Position numbers and translations under genes: made by a program
Source: Epiperipatus broadwayi
Lineage: Eukaryota; Onychophora; Udeonychophora; Euonychophora; Peripatidae
NCBI GenBank assembly: GCA_028023455.1
Contig: JAQFVV010000032.1
Coordinates: 5,116,392 to 5,180,391, forward strand
Length of the DNA: 64,000 bases
Direction of reading: 5' to 3'
Shown here: positions 50,260 to 63,110 of the stretch, piece by piece
How the letters are laid out: each line of letters opens with the position of its first letter
Numbering within the stretch: position 1 is the stretch's first letter
The notes under the pieces: generated by a model
Databases searched by the model: none
The model's input: the letters and a program-made list of their open reading frames with translations, nothing else
What the model was told of the DNA's origin: nothing

Positions 50260-53200
50260 GGAATATTCTAATAACAATTAATAATTAATTAACTTTTAGA
50301 ATTTTTTTGTTTCTTTGATAATAACTAATTTAAATATATCATTTTTAATAACATAAAATTTTAATATCTAATATTTTGTTCTTCAAACTTTTTGAATAGG
50401 TATTGTGAAGCCAATAACAATGTTTTCCTTTGTTATCAGTAAGATTTTCAGTTAGATAGTTATTTTCACAATTTTAAAATATTAATTTTAAATATTTTTA
50501 TTGAACTTATTAGAAGGCTTGAATATCTATAATGTGATATATAAATTAAGTATATAATATGCATAAAAAAGATTCAATTGCACAAAAAAATCAAATGTAG
50601 TGTCATATTGAAAATAACAGATGCTAGAGTCTATTCAAAAATTTGTAGGTTGTGTTGGCACTGATAAGGCATAAGTGTTCATTGCACAATTAATGAGAAT
50701 CATTTAAACTATTTTAATAAAGATGAAATGTAAGTTTTTATTTATTGTTATATTTTTTTATTTTATTTCAATTTTACTTTTTTGAATGATATTTTTTAAT
50801 AATAAATATAAAATGCATTTTATTTGTGTAATTACTAATGTTTTAAAGCCTTAAATCTCCATTTGCTGAGAAAGTTTTTATTTTTATGTTTGTAAAGTAT
50901 AAAGATAAATATGTATTTTACTTTTCAAAATAAGCTTAATATATTTTAAATATTTACATTATTTTTATTAGTTTTAAAAATATTTACACAATAATTATGC
51001 TAAAAAATAATGTCATTTTGTTACAAAATCCATTCAAATTAAAAGTAATATGCATGAAAAATTATTCATATATTTTAAGCCTCAATTTGGCTACATTTAA
51101 TATTCTAAACAAAGGTTAAATTTCAAAAAATTTTAACCACATGGCCTCATATCTACTAAAACAAATATTTATAAATACAAGCCCAAATTCAAACATGGTA
51201 AACTTACCAATGACTTTAGCTATATTGTGGCATGTTTAATATAGTAACAATACATTACGATATATATAGCAATTTTAAAATAATAAACAATAATAATACA
51301 GAAAATTAAGCAGTAATTTTGATTATATTAGAATCATTTTCAACTGAACTTAATCAGACAAAAAGCAAATGTCATTTGATTTTCCAAGAATTTTATAAAT
51401 TTATATTTGATCATGAAAAATCTTGTTTTACATTGAATTCAGATCACATAAAAATATTAAAAAATGGAAAAAAAAAATTTAAAGAGGCAATTGTTATAAT
51501 TAATTTTAAAAATATATAAAAATAAACCATTTGCTAATATGATCTATCTAATTCTACAAAAATCATGTGCCATTCTGCTTTTTGTTTAGTAAATTTAGTT
51601 GATAATGATTGCAACATAATTGAAAATATTTCTGCCTAAATGTCCATACTATTACTGTTTATTATTTACCATTATTATAGTTTAAAATTGTTACATATTG
51701 TATATTTTAACAGGTAACTTATTATATATATGTAAATATTTAATATCTAGAGTTTTTCATTTTTAATTTTTTAATTAGAAATCTACAGCCATAGTTTTAT
51801 TAGTATAGCAACTAATAAAGATCAGCTGATTGGGCTAAGGAAAAGAGTGCACCTCTAGTAATAAAATATTATCAAAGGAATTATCTTTTGATTGTAATAC
51901 TGGTAAGAAATCAAAATGTAACAACTTTTTTTATATACTGTAACCGAAAAAACAAACATAGGGTATATAGAGAGAGTGATGAGAAACATCATCATCCCAA
52001 ACTTCAATGAATGAGGAAAGAACAGAATTCATCAATAATTTATCTGAACATCCATATATAAATGTTAAAATATTTAATCATAATAAACATTAAAATGTGA
52101 AAATCATGATATCATGTTGGTCATCATCAAAATTCTTGAGGTACCTTGAGTATAGTGGTCATCAATAAACTAATTTTAAATCTATAAATAAAATGAAATG
52201 AGTATACTTTAAATATGAACATTGCCTTTGTACATTCAGAAAATTTTCTAAATGTCCACACACACATAAACTCACACCTATATATTACAAACACCATTAT
52301 GTTTGAAACTAGTTTGGGGTCACAATGAGTCTAGAGACAATGACTATGAATAAAAGAAAATGCACAATTCTATGAGGAAATCAGTCACATATGCTGCCAC
52401 TTGACAGAACAGATAATTAGGAGAATAAAAACTTCAAGAAAAAAATTAATATCAAAAACCATTCATTCTTAAACAATTATGTAATAAAATTAACTAATAA
52501 ATAAAAGATAAGAAAATTCATAAAAAATGATATGACAAACCAAAGGTTAGCACATAATTTCATACAATAGATATGGGTTTTTTAGCAAATGTAATATTAT
52601 TAACTGCTGAATTTTATTAACTAACTAATATTTAATCTAAATAAGTTATTCCTTTTTACAATAATCACATTTGAAAAAAAAACATTTTAGAATAAAAGAA
52701 AAATTTAATATTAACTTAAACTTTCTTTTTCTTTTATAAATGAGCATATCGATATACTTAATATTATGAGAAAAAACATCTAATCAGCAAAAACAGCTAA
52801 AAACACTATTGACTATTGTCAATTATTAAATGACATATAAAAAAAATACTACAAATATTATCATACCTTATTACCATGGATTTTTTTTTGTTAGTTTTTT
52901 ATTGTTGTTGTTGTTACCTAGTTGATGCTTTATTCTTATAAATTTTTCATTTACAAGTTTGATAGTTTAACTCCAATTTTTTTTACAGTTTTCTCAAATA
53001 GTTATTTTATCCAGTTAGTTTTTTTTTTTTGTTTTCTTTTATAACTACACATTTCCCACTTAATAGTCCTTTTCACTAAAAGTTTTTCCACTAACCTTCT
53101 TCTTGTTTTTCATGTTTTAGACTATTAAGCATTTTTATTTCAGATTATCATTGGTTCAATTTAGCAATTATTACCTTGAGGTTAGCTTTTTTCCCTTGTA

Positions 53201-53284
53201 TCACTGTTTCTAAGATAATAATTTCCATATCAGGTTGACATAAGTTTCTAGTTTAATAATTTATTGAAGTTTACATAAGCTTTG
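50260..53284. other. AT-rich unannotated stretch
   Basis: No gene recognised. A 66-codon frame at 51,319-51,519 contains no motif I know. Confidence 0.5.
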
Positions 53285-53365
53285 TCATATATTACATTTT
53301 TGTAAATACAAGCTTATAAAAGTAATGTCACGTTATATGTTACTTGCTTTTTGATTATTATATAA
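53285..53365 (+). repeat. foldback family G, terminal fragment (copy 2)
   Basis: Matches 34,880-34,945 over TTACATTTTTGTAAATAC, AGCTTATAAAAG and AATGTCAC. The same segment appears in looser form after each plus unit of the 55-56 kb locus. Confidence 0.7.
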
Positions 53366-55239
53366 AAAAATCTGTCTGACTTCCAAACTTATATCAGCCA
53401 TAGTATTAAACTAGAAGAAATTCTGCTTTTAGTTTAATATGAATAGATGAATACCATTACTCTTAATAGATTATGAGTTTGTAATTGTTTGTCACCTAGT
53501 CGCACTATATTTGAAATTTTATTTGTATTATTACACGAAATTTTTTTTGTTAAATTTTAATGTTTATATATATAGTTTATTGAAAAATGTTAAATTAATA
53601 CATATTATAATTTGATTTATAAATATTAAATTTTCTGCACTCACGACTTAACATCAGCTATTTCAGATGAGTACAATATTAACTTTAGATATAGTTATTC
53701 CATATGTTTATGTACTTATCTTTAAATAGGTTTAAAATTTATATCTGGGCTACAAAGTAATACGTTAATATCTAGTTTAATAAATGGCCAATAATAATAA
53801 TTAATATATTTTTTGTAATAATTTGATATGAATAAATACTAAACAAATAAAATGAACGAAGTCATGTGAAAAAGATTATGGCATGAACCAAATGAAGAAT
53901 GCTATTTCAACATCAAATGCATTTTAGGGATTTTTTTTAAAAATGTCTTTATTCATATGTTCCAATAATGGGTGAGACGTTTTAAGTATATATGTGTGTA
54001 TATATGTGTGTGTGCGCGCGTAGCATTTAAATATCCTCTACAAGTCTTTGAGAAAGATAATACTTATCATACTAATCAAATACTGGATGGCAAAGGTTTA
54101 TATTTTTTTCTATACTTTATTTTTTATTAAGAATAATAGTATAACAATTGGATGTCTGATTGAATTGGCTATAAGATGATTATCAGAAAAAATAAATCCT
54201 AATCTTGGTTGGTATAATTAAAAAATTATTTAGTTTTTTTTTTTTTTTTCGGATTGAGAGTCGTGTCTTTAGAATATAAGGATGCTGTGCTATGACCCCT
54301 TTAATTTATATATAAAATATAAAAAAGAAAGGGAAAGATCCTAACATTAGAAATTGTTCTTTTTTTAAAAAAAAAAAAAAATCTTTATTTCATTTAAGCT
54401 TAAATCTAAAACAACATAAATATTTGTTCAAATCTCAGAGGCAAAGAATTAATAAATAAATGAATAAATTTATAATAAAAAATAAAAATATATATATATT
54501 TTAACTGCAGCTTAGTAGTAAAGATTCAGATTAACTTTTCTTTTTGTAAAGTTAAGGCTGAGTGATTTGACATATAGTTTAGGCCGACTGCTTACTTTTT
54601 TTTTAACTTGCTAGCTGAATGTAAAATAACTTTAAAAGTTCATGAAAATAAATCTAAAAAATATAAAAATCAATCATTTGGAATTACAAAGCTAATATTT
54701 CAAAAAAAAAATTGCCAACCCGAAATAAATTTTAGTTAATTTAAAGTGTAGAATCAATTTAAATCGTGTGATAAAATTATTAAAGTAGAACGTTTTCATT
54801 GTATGAACATGTATTGTCTATATATCAGATATTTTGATGCAACGCTGAGGTTATTTAGTATTTTTTTATAGACTAAAGTGGAAATAGTTTCAAGAATCGC
54901 TAGTTTTGCATCATAAAATTGCACTGAAAATTTATATAATTATTTAAGGTTTCTAATAAACTTCAAATGTTTTGATAAGCATCTAGGCATATATAAATAT
55001 ATATGCTCTTTAAATTATTAACTTTTTGGTAGTTTAACAAAACACTATTTTAATAACTATAGTCTTAATATCATCTTTTTAAATGATGCAATAATTTATA
55101 TTATTACACCATTTAAATTTACAAATTGCTAACATAAAATATAATTCTCTTCATATAAATCCAATAAAATATATTCACCTTTTTTTATTTTAAAAAAACT
55201 TTATTTATTTTTCATTAAACCATATATATAAGAATGAAA
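53366..55239. other. AT-rich unannotated stretch
   Basis: A TG/CG dinucleotide patch lies at about 53,988-54,020. A patch at 54,250-54,295 has a TGCTATGACCCCTTT word resembling the S1 SINE trailer, but no tRNA-like body. Otherwise nothing recognised. Confidence 0.5.
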
Positions 55240-56391
55240 TCAGGTTAATCATCACGTGACTTATAAAGAGCGTGCTTATAGCTCTAAAGCTTTTTTTTTT
55301 TTAATCTCTCTTTTTTTCTGGTAAATGGCACAAGAGAACGCACTCGAAAACTCTATATAGAATCATCCTCATTCCCAAACCGATCTTGTCAGTGAGGAGC
55401 TAGAACATTCAGAAACCAGATTAAAAATACAAACTCAAGCCCAACATTTATGTATTATTTAACTATTAAGTAGAAGATCTGAAAATTTTAGACATCTATA
55501 TGTCTTCAAATCCTGCTCTTCAACTCAAATAGCTACATGGGACTGAACTAAATTCAGATACACCATATATTAATAGCCCTAGCAATCTAATATAGCGAAA
55601 GTCTCAACAGCCAAATTATAATATTAATAATCATCACATGACTTATATAGCTCATATTTACAAAACATACAGAGGTCTGAAAATTTTAGGTCTCCTTAAT
55701 AGTTAAATATTAGATAATTGCTGGGCTTGAGTTTCTAATTTGAATCTGGTGTCTGGATGTTCTAGCTCCTCACTGACAAGAGACAATAGCTCAAAACCAG
55801 TTTGGGGATGGGAATGATTCTAGATAGAGATTTCAAATGCATTCTCTTGTGGCATTTACTAGAAGAAAAAAGTGATGAAAAAAAATAAAATAAGCTTGTT
55901 TAGATCTATTAGCATGCTCTTTACATTACATAAAATACAAGCTATATAAGTCATGGAATGATTGACTTGATTTCATTAATATTATAATTTAGCTGTTGAA
56001 CCTCTGGTTATATTAGATTGCTAAGGCTATTAATGTATGGAGTATATGAAGTTAGTTCAGTTCCATATAGCTATATGAATTGGAGAATGGGATTTAAAAA
56101 CATATAGATGTCTGAAAATTTTAGATCTACTACTTAATAGTTAAGTATTAGATAAATGCTGGGTGTGAGTTTATATTTGAATTCAGTGTCCGGATGGCCT
56201 AGCTCCTCACTGATAGAGTCAACAGCTTGAAACTAGTTTGGGGTGGTGATGAATCTAGATAGAGCAGTTTGGGGATGGGATGATACTAGATAGAGATTTT
56301 GAATGCATTCTCTTGTGATATTTATTAAAGAAAAAAGAGAGAGAAAAAAATGAAATAAGCTTGTTTAGAACAATTAGCATGCTCTTAATAT

Positions 56392-56393
<2 letters not shown>
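55240..56393. repeat. foldback family G, copy 4 (largest locus)
   Basis: A minus-oriented unit at about 55,240-55,650 is followed by a partial plus unit (about 55,665-55,930) and a fuller plus unit (about 55,935-56,393). Common words are GTCTGAAAATTTTAG, TAGCTCCTCACTGA, GTTTGGGGATGGGA, GATAGAGATTT, GCATTCTCTTGTG and AGCATGCTCTT. The plus units are direct tandem copies; the first folds against them to give a stem of several hundred bp. Within the second unit the GTTTGGGG-TAGATAGAG segment is itself duplicated. No coding content. Confidence 0.85.

Positions 56394-56490
<97 letters not shown>
56394..56490. repeat. long TA array followed by a short CA run
   Basis: About 43 TA steps to 56,480, then five AC units. 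It begins exactly where the last family G unit ends, just after AGCATGCTCTTAATATTAC. Frames across it are artefacts. Confidence 0.95.
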
Positions 56491-57060
56491 TTTAAACATT
56501 AAAAGTCTAAAGCTAAACTAGTCAATAAAATAATCAAAAATTTCCCAAATTCACAACTATCCTTATACTAAACCTTACTCACAAATCCACTTACATCACA
56601 TACATCCTAATTGTTGGTAATGTTTAATATAAATATGTTGTTATCTTGAAGTTCTTCACACTTGAGAAATCCACTTAGTAGCAGTGAAACCATTGGTTGT
56701 GTTTTAGAGTTTATATTTTTTGGATAGTCTGTTTGATTTGTGAATTTGGTGTAATTTTGATTAGACACTTTAAAACACTATCAAATTTTTAAAAAAAAAA
56801 AAGAAGGATTTACTGTTGTTGTCAAAGAAAATTTTTAATAATAATGATAATAATAATTTAAATAAATATTAAACTAAATAATAATATAACAATATATATT
56901 CTATTTATGATTTCACCACTCATCACTTCAACTTTTTGAGCCAACATTATTGAAAAATATTATTATGTATTCAATACTAATAAACATTCAGCCTTAACTT
57001 TACAAAAACAAAATCTAATATGAATCTTTATTGACTAGAATATACTCATATTGTGGTAGC
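56491..57060. other. AT-rich unannotated stretch
   Basis: Nothing recognised. Confidence 0.55.
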
Positions 57061-57067
57061 ACCTTTA

Positions 57068-57535
57068 TTGTTAAACGATGTTGCCTTGACTACAGGTTGA
57101 GATTATTGATAGCTTAAGGGGTGGAATATTATCATATACATTTATAAACCTATTAAAGCCTTGAGAAATTGGCTTCATTGTCTTAGTAAATATATACTGT
57201 ATATGGAATTTGGAAGTTACAAATGATTATTTATTAGTCTGTTTTCAGAATCTGGAAATTATAATTGATTATTTGTTAGTCTACCTTCAGAACAAGTTAT
57301 ATTTGCCCGATTAACGAGGTTTGTTTAAACTTCCTTGCTTTATTAATCTCAGACACTTTTTAGTGCCAATATAAAAATAGCAGACCATAGATAAACATGG
57401 TATTATTGTTAGGAGATTGCCTTGGCTATAGGTTGAAATTGTTGATAGCTTAAGTATTAATTGTTATCATCTACATTTATAAACCTATTAAAGCCTTGAA
57501 TAATTGGCTTTATCAGCTTAGTTAATATATATATT
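57068..57535. repeat. two-copy direct duplication, about 345-bp step
   Basis: Segments at about 57,068-57,205 and 57,410-57,535 share GTTGCCTTGACTACAGGTTG-type starts, TTGATAGCTTAAG, ACATTTATAAACCTATTAAA and GCCTTGA. Between them a shorter duplication of about 50 bp (57,198-57,297) repeats GATTATTTATTAGTCT. A row of three 11-bp units (TTGGACAAACA type) follows at 57,604-57,637. Confidence 0.8.
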
Positions 57536-57639
57536 GTTTTAAATTTTTTTATTTATTATAGTTTTTTGTTGTCATTGTTGTTTTTAATCTTGTCACTGAG
57601 ATTTGGACAAACATTGGACAAACGTTGGTCAAACACTTT

Positions 57640-58028
57640 TATTATTAACTAATTAATTGATTCATTAAAATTAAAAATGTCTTCCACCTTTCCTAAATTG
57701 ACCTACTTAACTTTCAATATTCAACAAGCTTAAGCAGTATGCAGATCCATAAATAAATGATTTTTACAATTATATAATAATGCATGTTTTACAAAAAGTA
57801 ATATAATTCATTAAATATCAGCCTTTTACAGCTACTGTACATGCGCTTTAATGAGTGTTAAATAATAAATGAATACTTTTCAGTGCCCATACAAGATATA
57901 GCATTTAAGAAAGAATAATACAAAAAGAAATATAAACATTTTTTTAAATCAATGTTTGTATCAATGATAATAAACATTGATGACCCAAACATCTTTTAAT
58001 TATTTGTTATCACTCCCCTCCCACTTTT
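57640..58028. other. AT-rich unannotated stretch
   Basis: Nothing recognised. The left limit of R copy 3 lies at its right edge. Confidence 0.5.
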
Positions 58029-58029
58029 C

Positions 58030-60795
58030 CTATATATTGAAACAGTATATTCCTTCTATCATAACTGTTTCACCTATTTTCCTCAGAGCTTCATCTGTGC
58101 CAGATTTAAACCTCCTCTGAGTACATGTATATAAGTATAAGCATGTTTATATAGATATTATCACATGTATGTGCAGACAAATGACAATAATATCAGTTTA
58201 TATATATTACAGCAGGTATATTTTATTTTAAAATAATATATTGTATTAATAGATTTTATTTTTTTTAAAAAAGAGTCAATTTGTTATTTTACATTTGAAA
58301 TTGTGTATATATAGCTGTGATTTACACATAACCAACATAACCATGTTATATGTAGAGTAATAATGTTAAAAGTTATAATATTTTAACCTTAAATAAGTTA
58401 TAAACAAAACCTGCACTAAGCATATCTGTTTTAACATAGCTGGCTGAACTGTTTCACGTTGTCGCTTAATAATATTTTTCCAAAAATGTATAATTTTTGT
58501 AAATAAAATTACTGAACTGAAACTATTGTAAAATCATTAGGGATTTAAAATGGTAAAGTTTGTTAAAAACATCCTGTTAAAAAATTAGCAGGGAGGTTTA
58601 AATAAATCAAGTTATAAAATTTCAGAAGATGCTAATTGATTCTCAAGAAGTAAATAGATTTGTTGACAGCAAGGTGTTCTAACCCTTGAATCATATAAAT
58701 AAGCCATATTTCTTACTGTAAATAAGCTTCCAGCAGCCTGCCATAAGAAGAAAACATCTTAATCCAGACCATTTGTCCAGAGGAAAGTGCCACAATGCCC
58801 ACTGTCTGATGTGCCTGCAGTACAAGCTACTACCAAGAAGAGTGGCAATATTCTTTTCAAAGTCTGTAGAGCTCTATGAATTAGTCTTTAAATCTGTAAT
58901 TTTAATATTAAGCTAGCTTATCTAATATAATGAATGTTCAATCTTACTTTTTAAAACTGTTAAATTAAATCATTTATAAAGTAAAACTATGTAAACTTGC
59001 CTGAATTCATTTTTATAATGTAAAATAATTTATTCTTCTAATCTATAAATAACTGCAATCAGATATGACTTAAATTTCTTAGAACGGCGGTCAGTCATGT
59101 CTAGATTTATTGTTTTAAATATTTTATCTAAATTTATTATAGATATTATAATATGTCAATCTTTTGTTGAAACAGTGAATACTAATTATTAATGAACTTT
59201 CAACAGAGATAAGTAAAATCTCCATTTTAAATATTTTAAAAATGCTACTTTACATATTGAACCACTGTTTCAAAATCCTATATTAATAGATAATATCCTT
59301 ATTATCATTATATTATTGATTTTATAAATTGCATTATATTTTATGAGGGTTTGCTTAGTCAGTTATTATAACTTATGACTTTTTGATATCTGTTAGTTAG
59401 AAGTGCTGGCATAGCTAGAGATGATATTAAAGTATATTTGTTAATGTTTATTAATGCCCATCAAATAGACATCCCCTCCTTAATTACAAATATATATATA
59501 TATATGCAAATTCAGTTTTTAACTTATGTTATAATTTAATTTAAGCCCTTTTAGTTAGCATAATTATAATGCTGATTTAAGAACTGGATTATGTTAGTTT
59601 GGAAGATAGAAGCTATCTATTTTTAGGCACAATTAATTAATTATACATATACATATATCTTTTGTGTAAGGGTTGCGAGTGTGTCTTTATAAAGTGCACA
59701 TTTGTATTTTTATGCTTTACTGCACCTTTTAAAATGGGTTCACAGTGACCAGCCACACCATGCCTTAGTTTGAATATGGCTATTTATTAAAACTGGAACA
59801 TGAGGGTCCAGATCATGTTTATAAAGCCAATATGAGTTTCTGAACTTATCTGTTCATATATTACTTGCAGCAAACCATCTTGTCTTAGAGGACTGAGCAT
59901 TTGATGCTGAAGCTCTTGAATAATTACTCATTTGCACCACCAACTTATTTCTTAGTATTTTATGTTGTGCCATAATATATATATATGTGAAAGTAAAAGT
60001 AACCAGTTCTTTTTCTCTTTAGTAATTAACTATTCAGCATTAGACTGAAACTCAAATATTTGTTACCAGGTTGCATCTGCATTATCTTGAGCTTATTTAT
60101 TTGCTCACACTGTTAATATATATAACAGCCATCTTAGATCTGTTTGTAGTCATCATCTTGGTTAGGCTATTATCTTGTAACATTAGCAAACCATGCACAA
60201 TAGGATGGGCATATTAAATTATTATTAGCCACACATACCACTACTTTAATGTTAAAATGAGACCACTGTATTGATAATAGTCTCATCCATGGTGTAAATG
60301 CCTGCATGCATTGATCCCACATACTTAACACTATATAATTCTTGTCATTTTCTTTTACTTGATTTTATGTTATTGTTTTAATAAATCTGTTTAAAATATA
60401 AAACTTCTTCCATATTTTTCTTGCTCATAATTCTATTTCAATCCAATCTATATTATTTTATTCCAAATTCCTTAATGATTTTACATGTCTAATATGCCTT
60501 GTTGTAATTAAATTAATTGCTATGATAAGTAGTCTATTTCAACCCATTAAATTAATTGTTATCCAGCCCTGGAGTCTCATGTTTTTCCCAGATCAGAGCC
60601 AGCTCACAGATTGAATTAAGACCCATGTGTAACCTCAGAAATGTCATTCACAAGGTGTTAAATCATGGAGTACTAAAAAATGAGTTGCTGTTGGTCAGAT
60701 TCAAGACCTCACCATCTCATTTTGGTCAACCTTGGTACACTTTGCATGGACTCTGGATTTTGTTGTGTGAATGTTCAAATCTAATGATTATATAG
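58030..60795 (+). repeat. repeat family R, copy 3 (uninterrupted)
   Basis: The cleanest copy. It runs from about the GAAACAGTATATTCCTTCT word (mirrored at 26,750-26,780) to the GCATGGACTCTGGATTTTG word shared with copy 2. It lacks the T1 and T2 insertions present in copy 1, and TTAA at 59,787-59,790 is the empty T2 target. The segment 58,720-58,880 is the least AT-rich part and is conserved in copies 1 and 2 (ending GAGCTCTAT). The frame at 60,556-60,795 shares GLWILL-EC with copy 2 through nucleotide homology. Class unknown. Confidence 0.85.
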
Positions 60796-60799
60796 CTTT

Positions 60800-61170
60800 T
60801 CTTTTCTCAAATTATGGTGTGCCAATATGTGGGCTTGAACTGTTTCTTACACAATCCTGATCAGCATGTTTTCCCCAAGGGTAATAATGCATTTTGGTGC
60901 AATATGTGATATGTGTATAATATTTTTTTTCAATTATGGCATCACAACGTAGGGGCCTCAAATAATATACCCCCACTACCTAAGATTATGGAAAGTTCTT
61001 TAATTTATCTGTAGATATATGCAAAGAGAAAAAGAAGGAAAAAAAATTTTTTCTGCTCGTTTATATATATGTAAAAAAAATTTTCCCCAAGCATGGCATC
61101 ACAACTAGGATATGTGATTGTAATTATATATCTGCAGTGCCTGAATTACATATATAATTTTTTTTGTCTA
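60800..61170 (+). repeat. diverged tandem units, possible LTR-element leader
   Basis: The word TATGGCATCACAAC recurs at about 60,937 and, as CATGGCATCACAAC, at 61,092; a weaker version (TATGGTGTGCCAA) is at about 60,813. Spacing is about 125-155 bp. TGGCATCAC-type words resemble primer-binding sites of LTR retroelements, and a gag-like region lies downstream, but no LTR boundary was identified. They may therefore be simple diverged tandem repeats. Confidence 0.35.
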
Positions 61171-62065
61171 TTTGCCTGAGACTCTATTTTCTGTTGTTTT
61201 AAATTTTAAAATTGTCTTTGACTTAACCTGTGAATATTCAGATTATATACATAAATATATCATAAATTTATGTAAAATGTATCAACCAGTTATTGTTTTA
61301 TAATGCATATTGATTTGAAATTGAGAATTTTATCTTATACATTTAATGTTTTTTTGCTCACTGATGACTAGCACCCATGGGTGACTCAATCAGATTAAGA
61401 GGGATCCTCATATAAGTTTTGTTATCAGGGGTAGAGAAAAGGGTTTACAAAGGGGGGGGAGAACTATTGTTTTAAAGTTTTATTTTAAAATTTGGATTTG
61501 GATTAGAAGTGAGCAATGAAACAAGAAAGACAAGGTTAATATATATGTACTCAAAATGTAAGATCAAACCTGGGGCACAGAAAACACACAAAAAAAATCC
61601 ATCATGAATCTATAAGCTTTTTTTATTGGGAATATTGTAGATTGAATGGAGAAAGAAATAAGGAGGCATATTGGTAAGATTTATTTCTATTATTGACTTG
61701 TATTTTTTTACATTTTATATGTAATAGGTTAAACTATTGTATAGGGGCATACTTAAGAGTGGCATTTGTTAGAAAGAGAGGATTAAAAATAGGATAGCTA
61801 ATAAAATATGTAGTGGGCTGGAGGTTATAAACCTAGAGAGAACCATTTTCAGGAAGGGAGACAGTAAATAACCATATTAAGAAATTTCTTTACAGAGTTA
61901 CCATTAAGAATTAGAAAGTATAAAATAGGAAAGAGCCAGTAAGAAAAGTGATGCATTTTAAAGAACCACTGAAGGTATACTATGGGGAGAAGTCAGTGCA
62001 TGAATTAGGAAGAATGCAGCCTTGGCCATGATCTTGCAGAAAATGAAAAGTATGAGTCACAATAT
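61171..62065 (+). other. probable non-coding leader upstream of gag-like region
   Basis: Less AT-rich and purine-rich on the plus strand, like the region that follows. No open frame above 60 codons and no recognised motif; a run of eight or nine G lies near 61,452. Its assignment to the retroelement is positional inference. Confidence 0.3.
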
Positions 62066-63110
62066 GTTAGGTATGGATGAGAGGTTGGAACCCAAAATGC
62101 AGCAAATCTCCTAGATATGGAAGCCAAAAACAAGCAGCAGTTTTTGGATATGGAGAAGAGAAACAAACAGAATATCTTAAATATGGATGTTGGAAACAGA
62201 ATATTTTAGAAAATGGAAGAGAAACCAGAAAATAAAGTACAACAAAATATGTTGGAAATGGAGGCCAGAAATGAACAGTAGCTTTTACATATGGAGGCCA
62301 GAAACAAACCGCAGCTTTTAGATATAGAGAAGAGAAATACAAAATTTTCTGGAGATAAGGATAGAATTAAAAGCTAGGGATCAGAAAAATGTGGTAGAGA
62401 TGGAGGGGAGAAACAAACAGCAGCTTTTAAAATTGGAAGCAAGATTAGAAACCAAAGTCTGGCAAAATATCTTAGATATTGAGTTTAGAAACAAACAAAG
62501 TGCTTTAAATATGAAGAAGAGATTAAACATCAATGCACAGCAAAATATCTTATATGTGGAGGACAGTTTAAAAATCAAAGTACAGCATAATCTTTTAGAT
62601 ATGGAGGAGAGGTTAGTAATCAAACTATAACAAAAGATTTTAGATATGGAAGAGAGGATAGAAACCAAAGTTCAGCAAGCTCTCTTAAATATGGAGGTTA
62701 GAAACTAGCAAACCATTTTCAAAATGGAAGCAAGATTAGAAACTAAAGTACAGCAGAATATGTTGGAAATGGACCCAAGAAATGAACAGTATCTTTTGAA
62801 TATGGGAGAGAGATGAAAAACCACAGGACAACAGAAACTACTGGAAATAGAGTTGAGGAACAAACAGGGTCTTTTAGATATGGAAGAAAGATTAGAAATC
62901 AAGATACAGCAAAACATTTGGGATGTGGAAGAGAGGAACAGACAGAGAATATTTTAGAGATGATGGCAGAGTTAGGAGCTATGGACCAAGAGATGGAGTA
63001 AAGGTTAGAAACTAGAGACCAAAATATGAAAAAGAGATTAAAGGCTAGGGACCAACAGAGAACCTTAGACCTAGAAAATATACTAGAGGCTAGACATGAG
63101 AACATAGTAG
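62066..63110 (+). pseudogene. decayed gag-like N-terminal region with 11/15-residue repeats
   Basis: The plus strand encodes alternating units of 11 residues (type DMEARNKQQLL) and 15 residues (type DMEERLETKVQQNIL), giving a 78-bp pair unit repeated over about 1 kb. The units are rich in E, K, R, Q and regularly spaced L/I/M, as in a long coiled coil. Several in-frame stops and frameshifts break it into pieces (open parts at 62,391-62,630, 62,813-63,001 and 63,026-63,316). Minus-strand frames here are shadows of the repeat. The region leads directly into a capsid-like segment, so it is probably the N-terminal oligomerisation part of a Gag-type protein. Assignment as Gag is inference from position. 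Confidence 0.6.

Noticed and set aside
54240-54300. Fifth S1 SINE copy
   Set aside because: Only a trailer-like TGCTATGACCCCTTT word is present; there is no B box or acceptor stem.
56255-56488. Tyr-Ile repeat frame on the minus strand
   Set aside because: It is a translation of the TA array.
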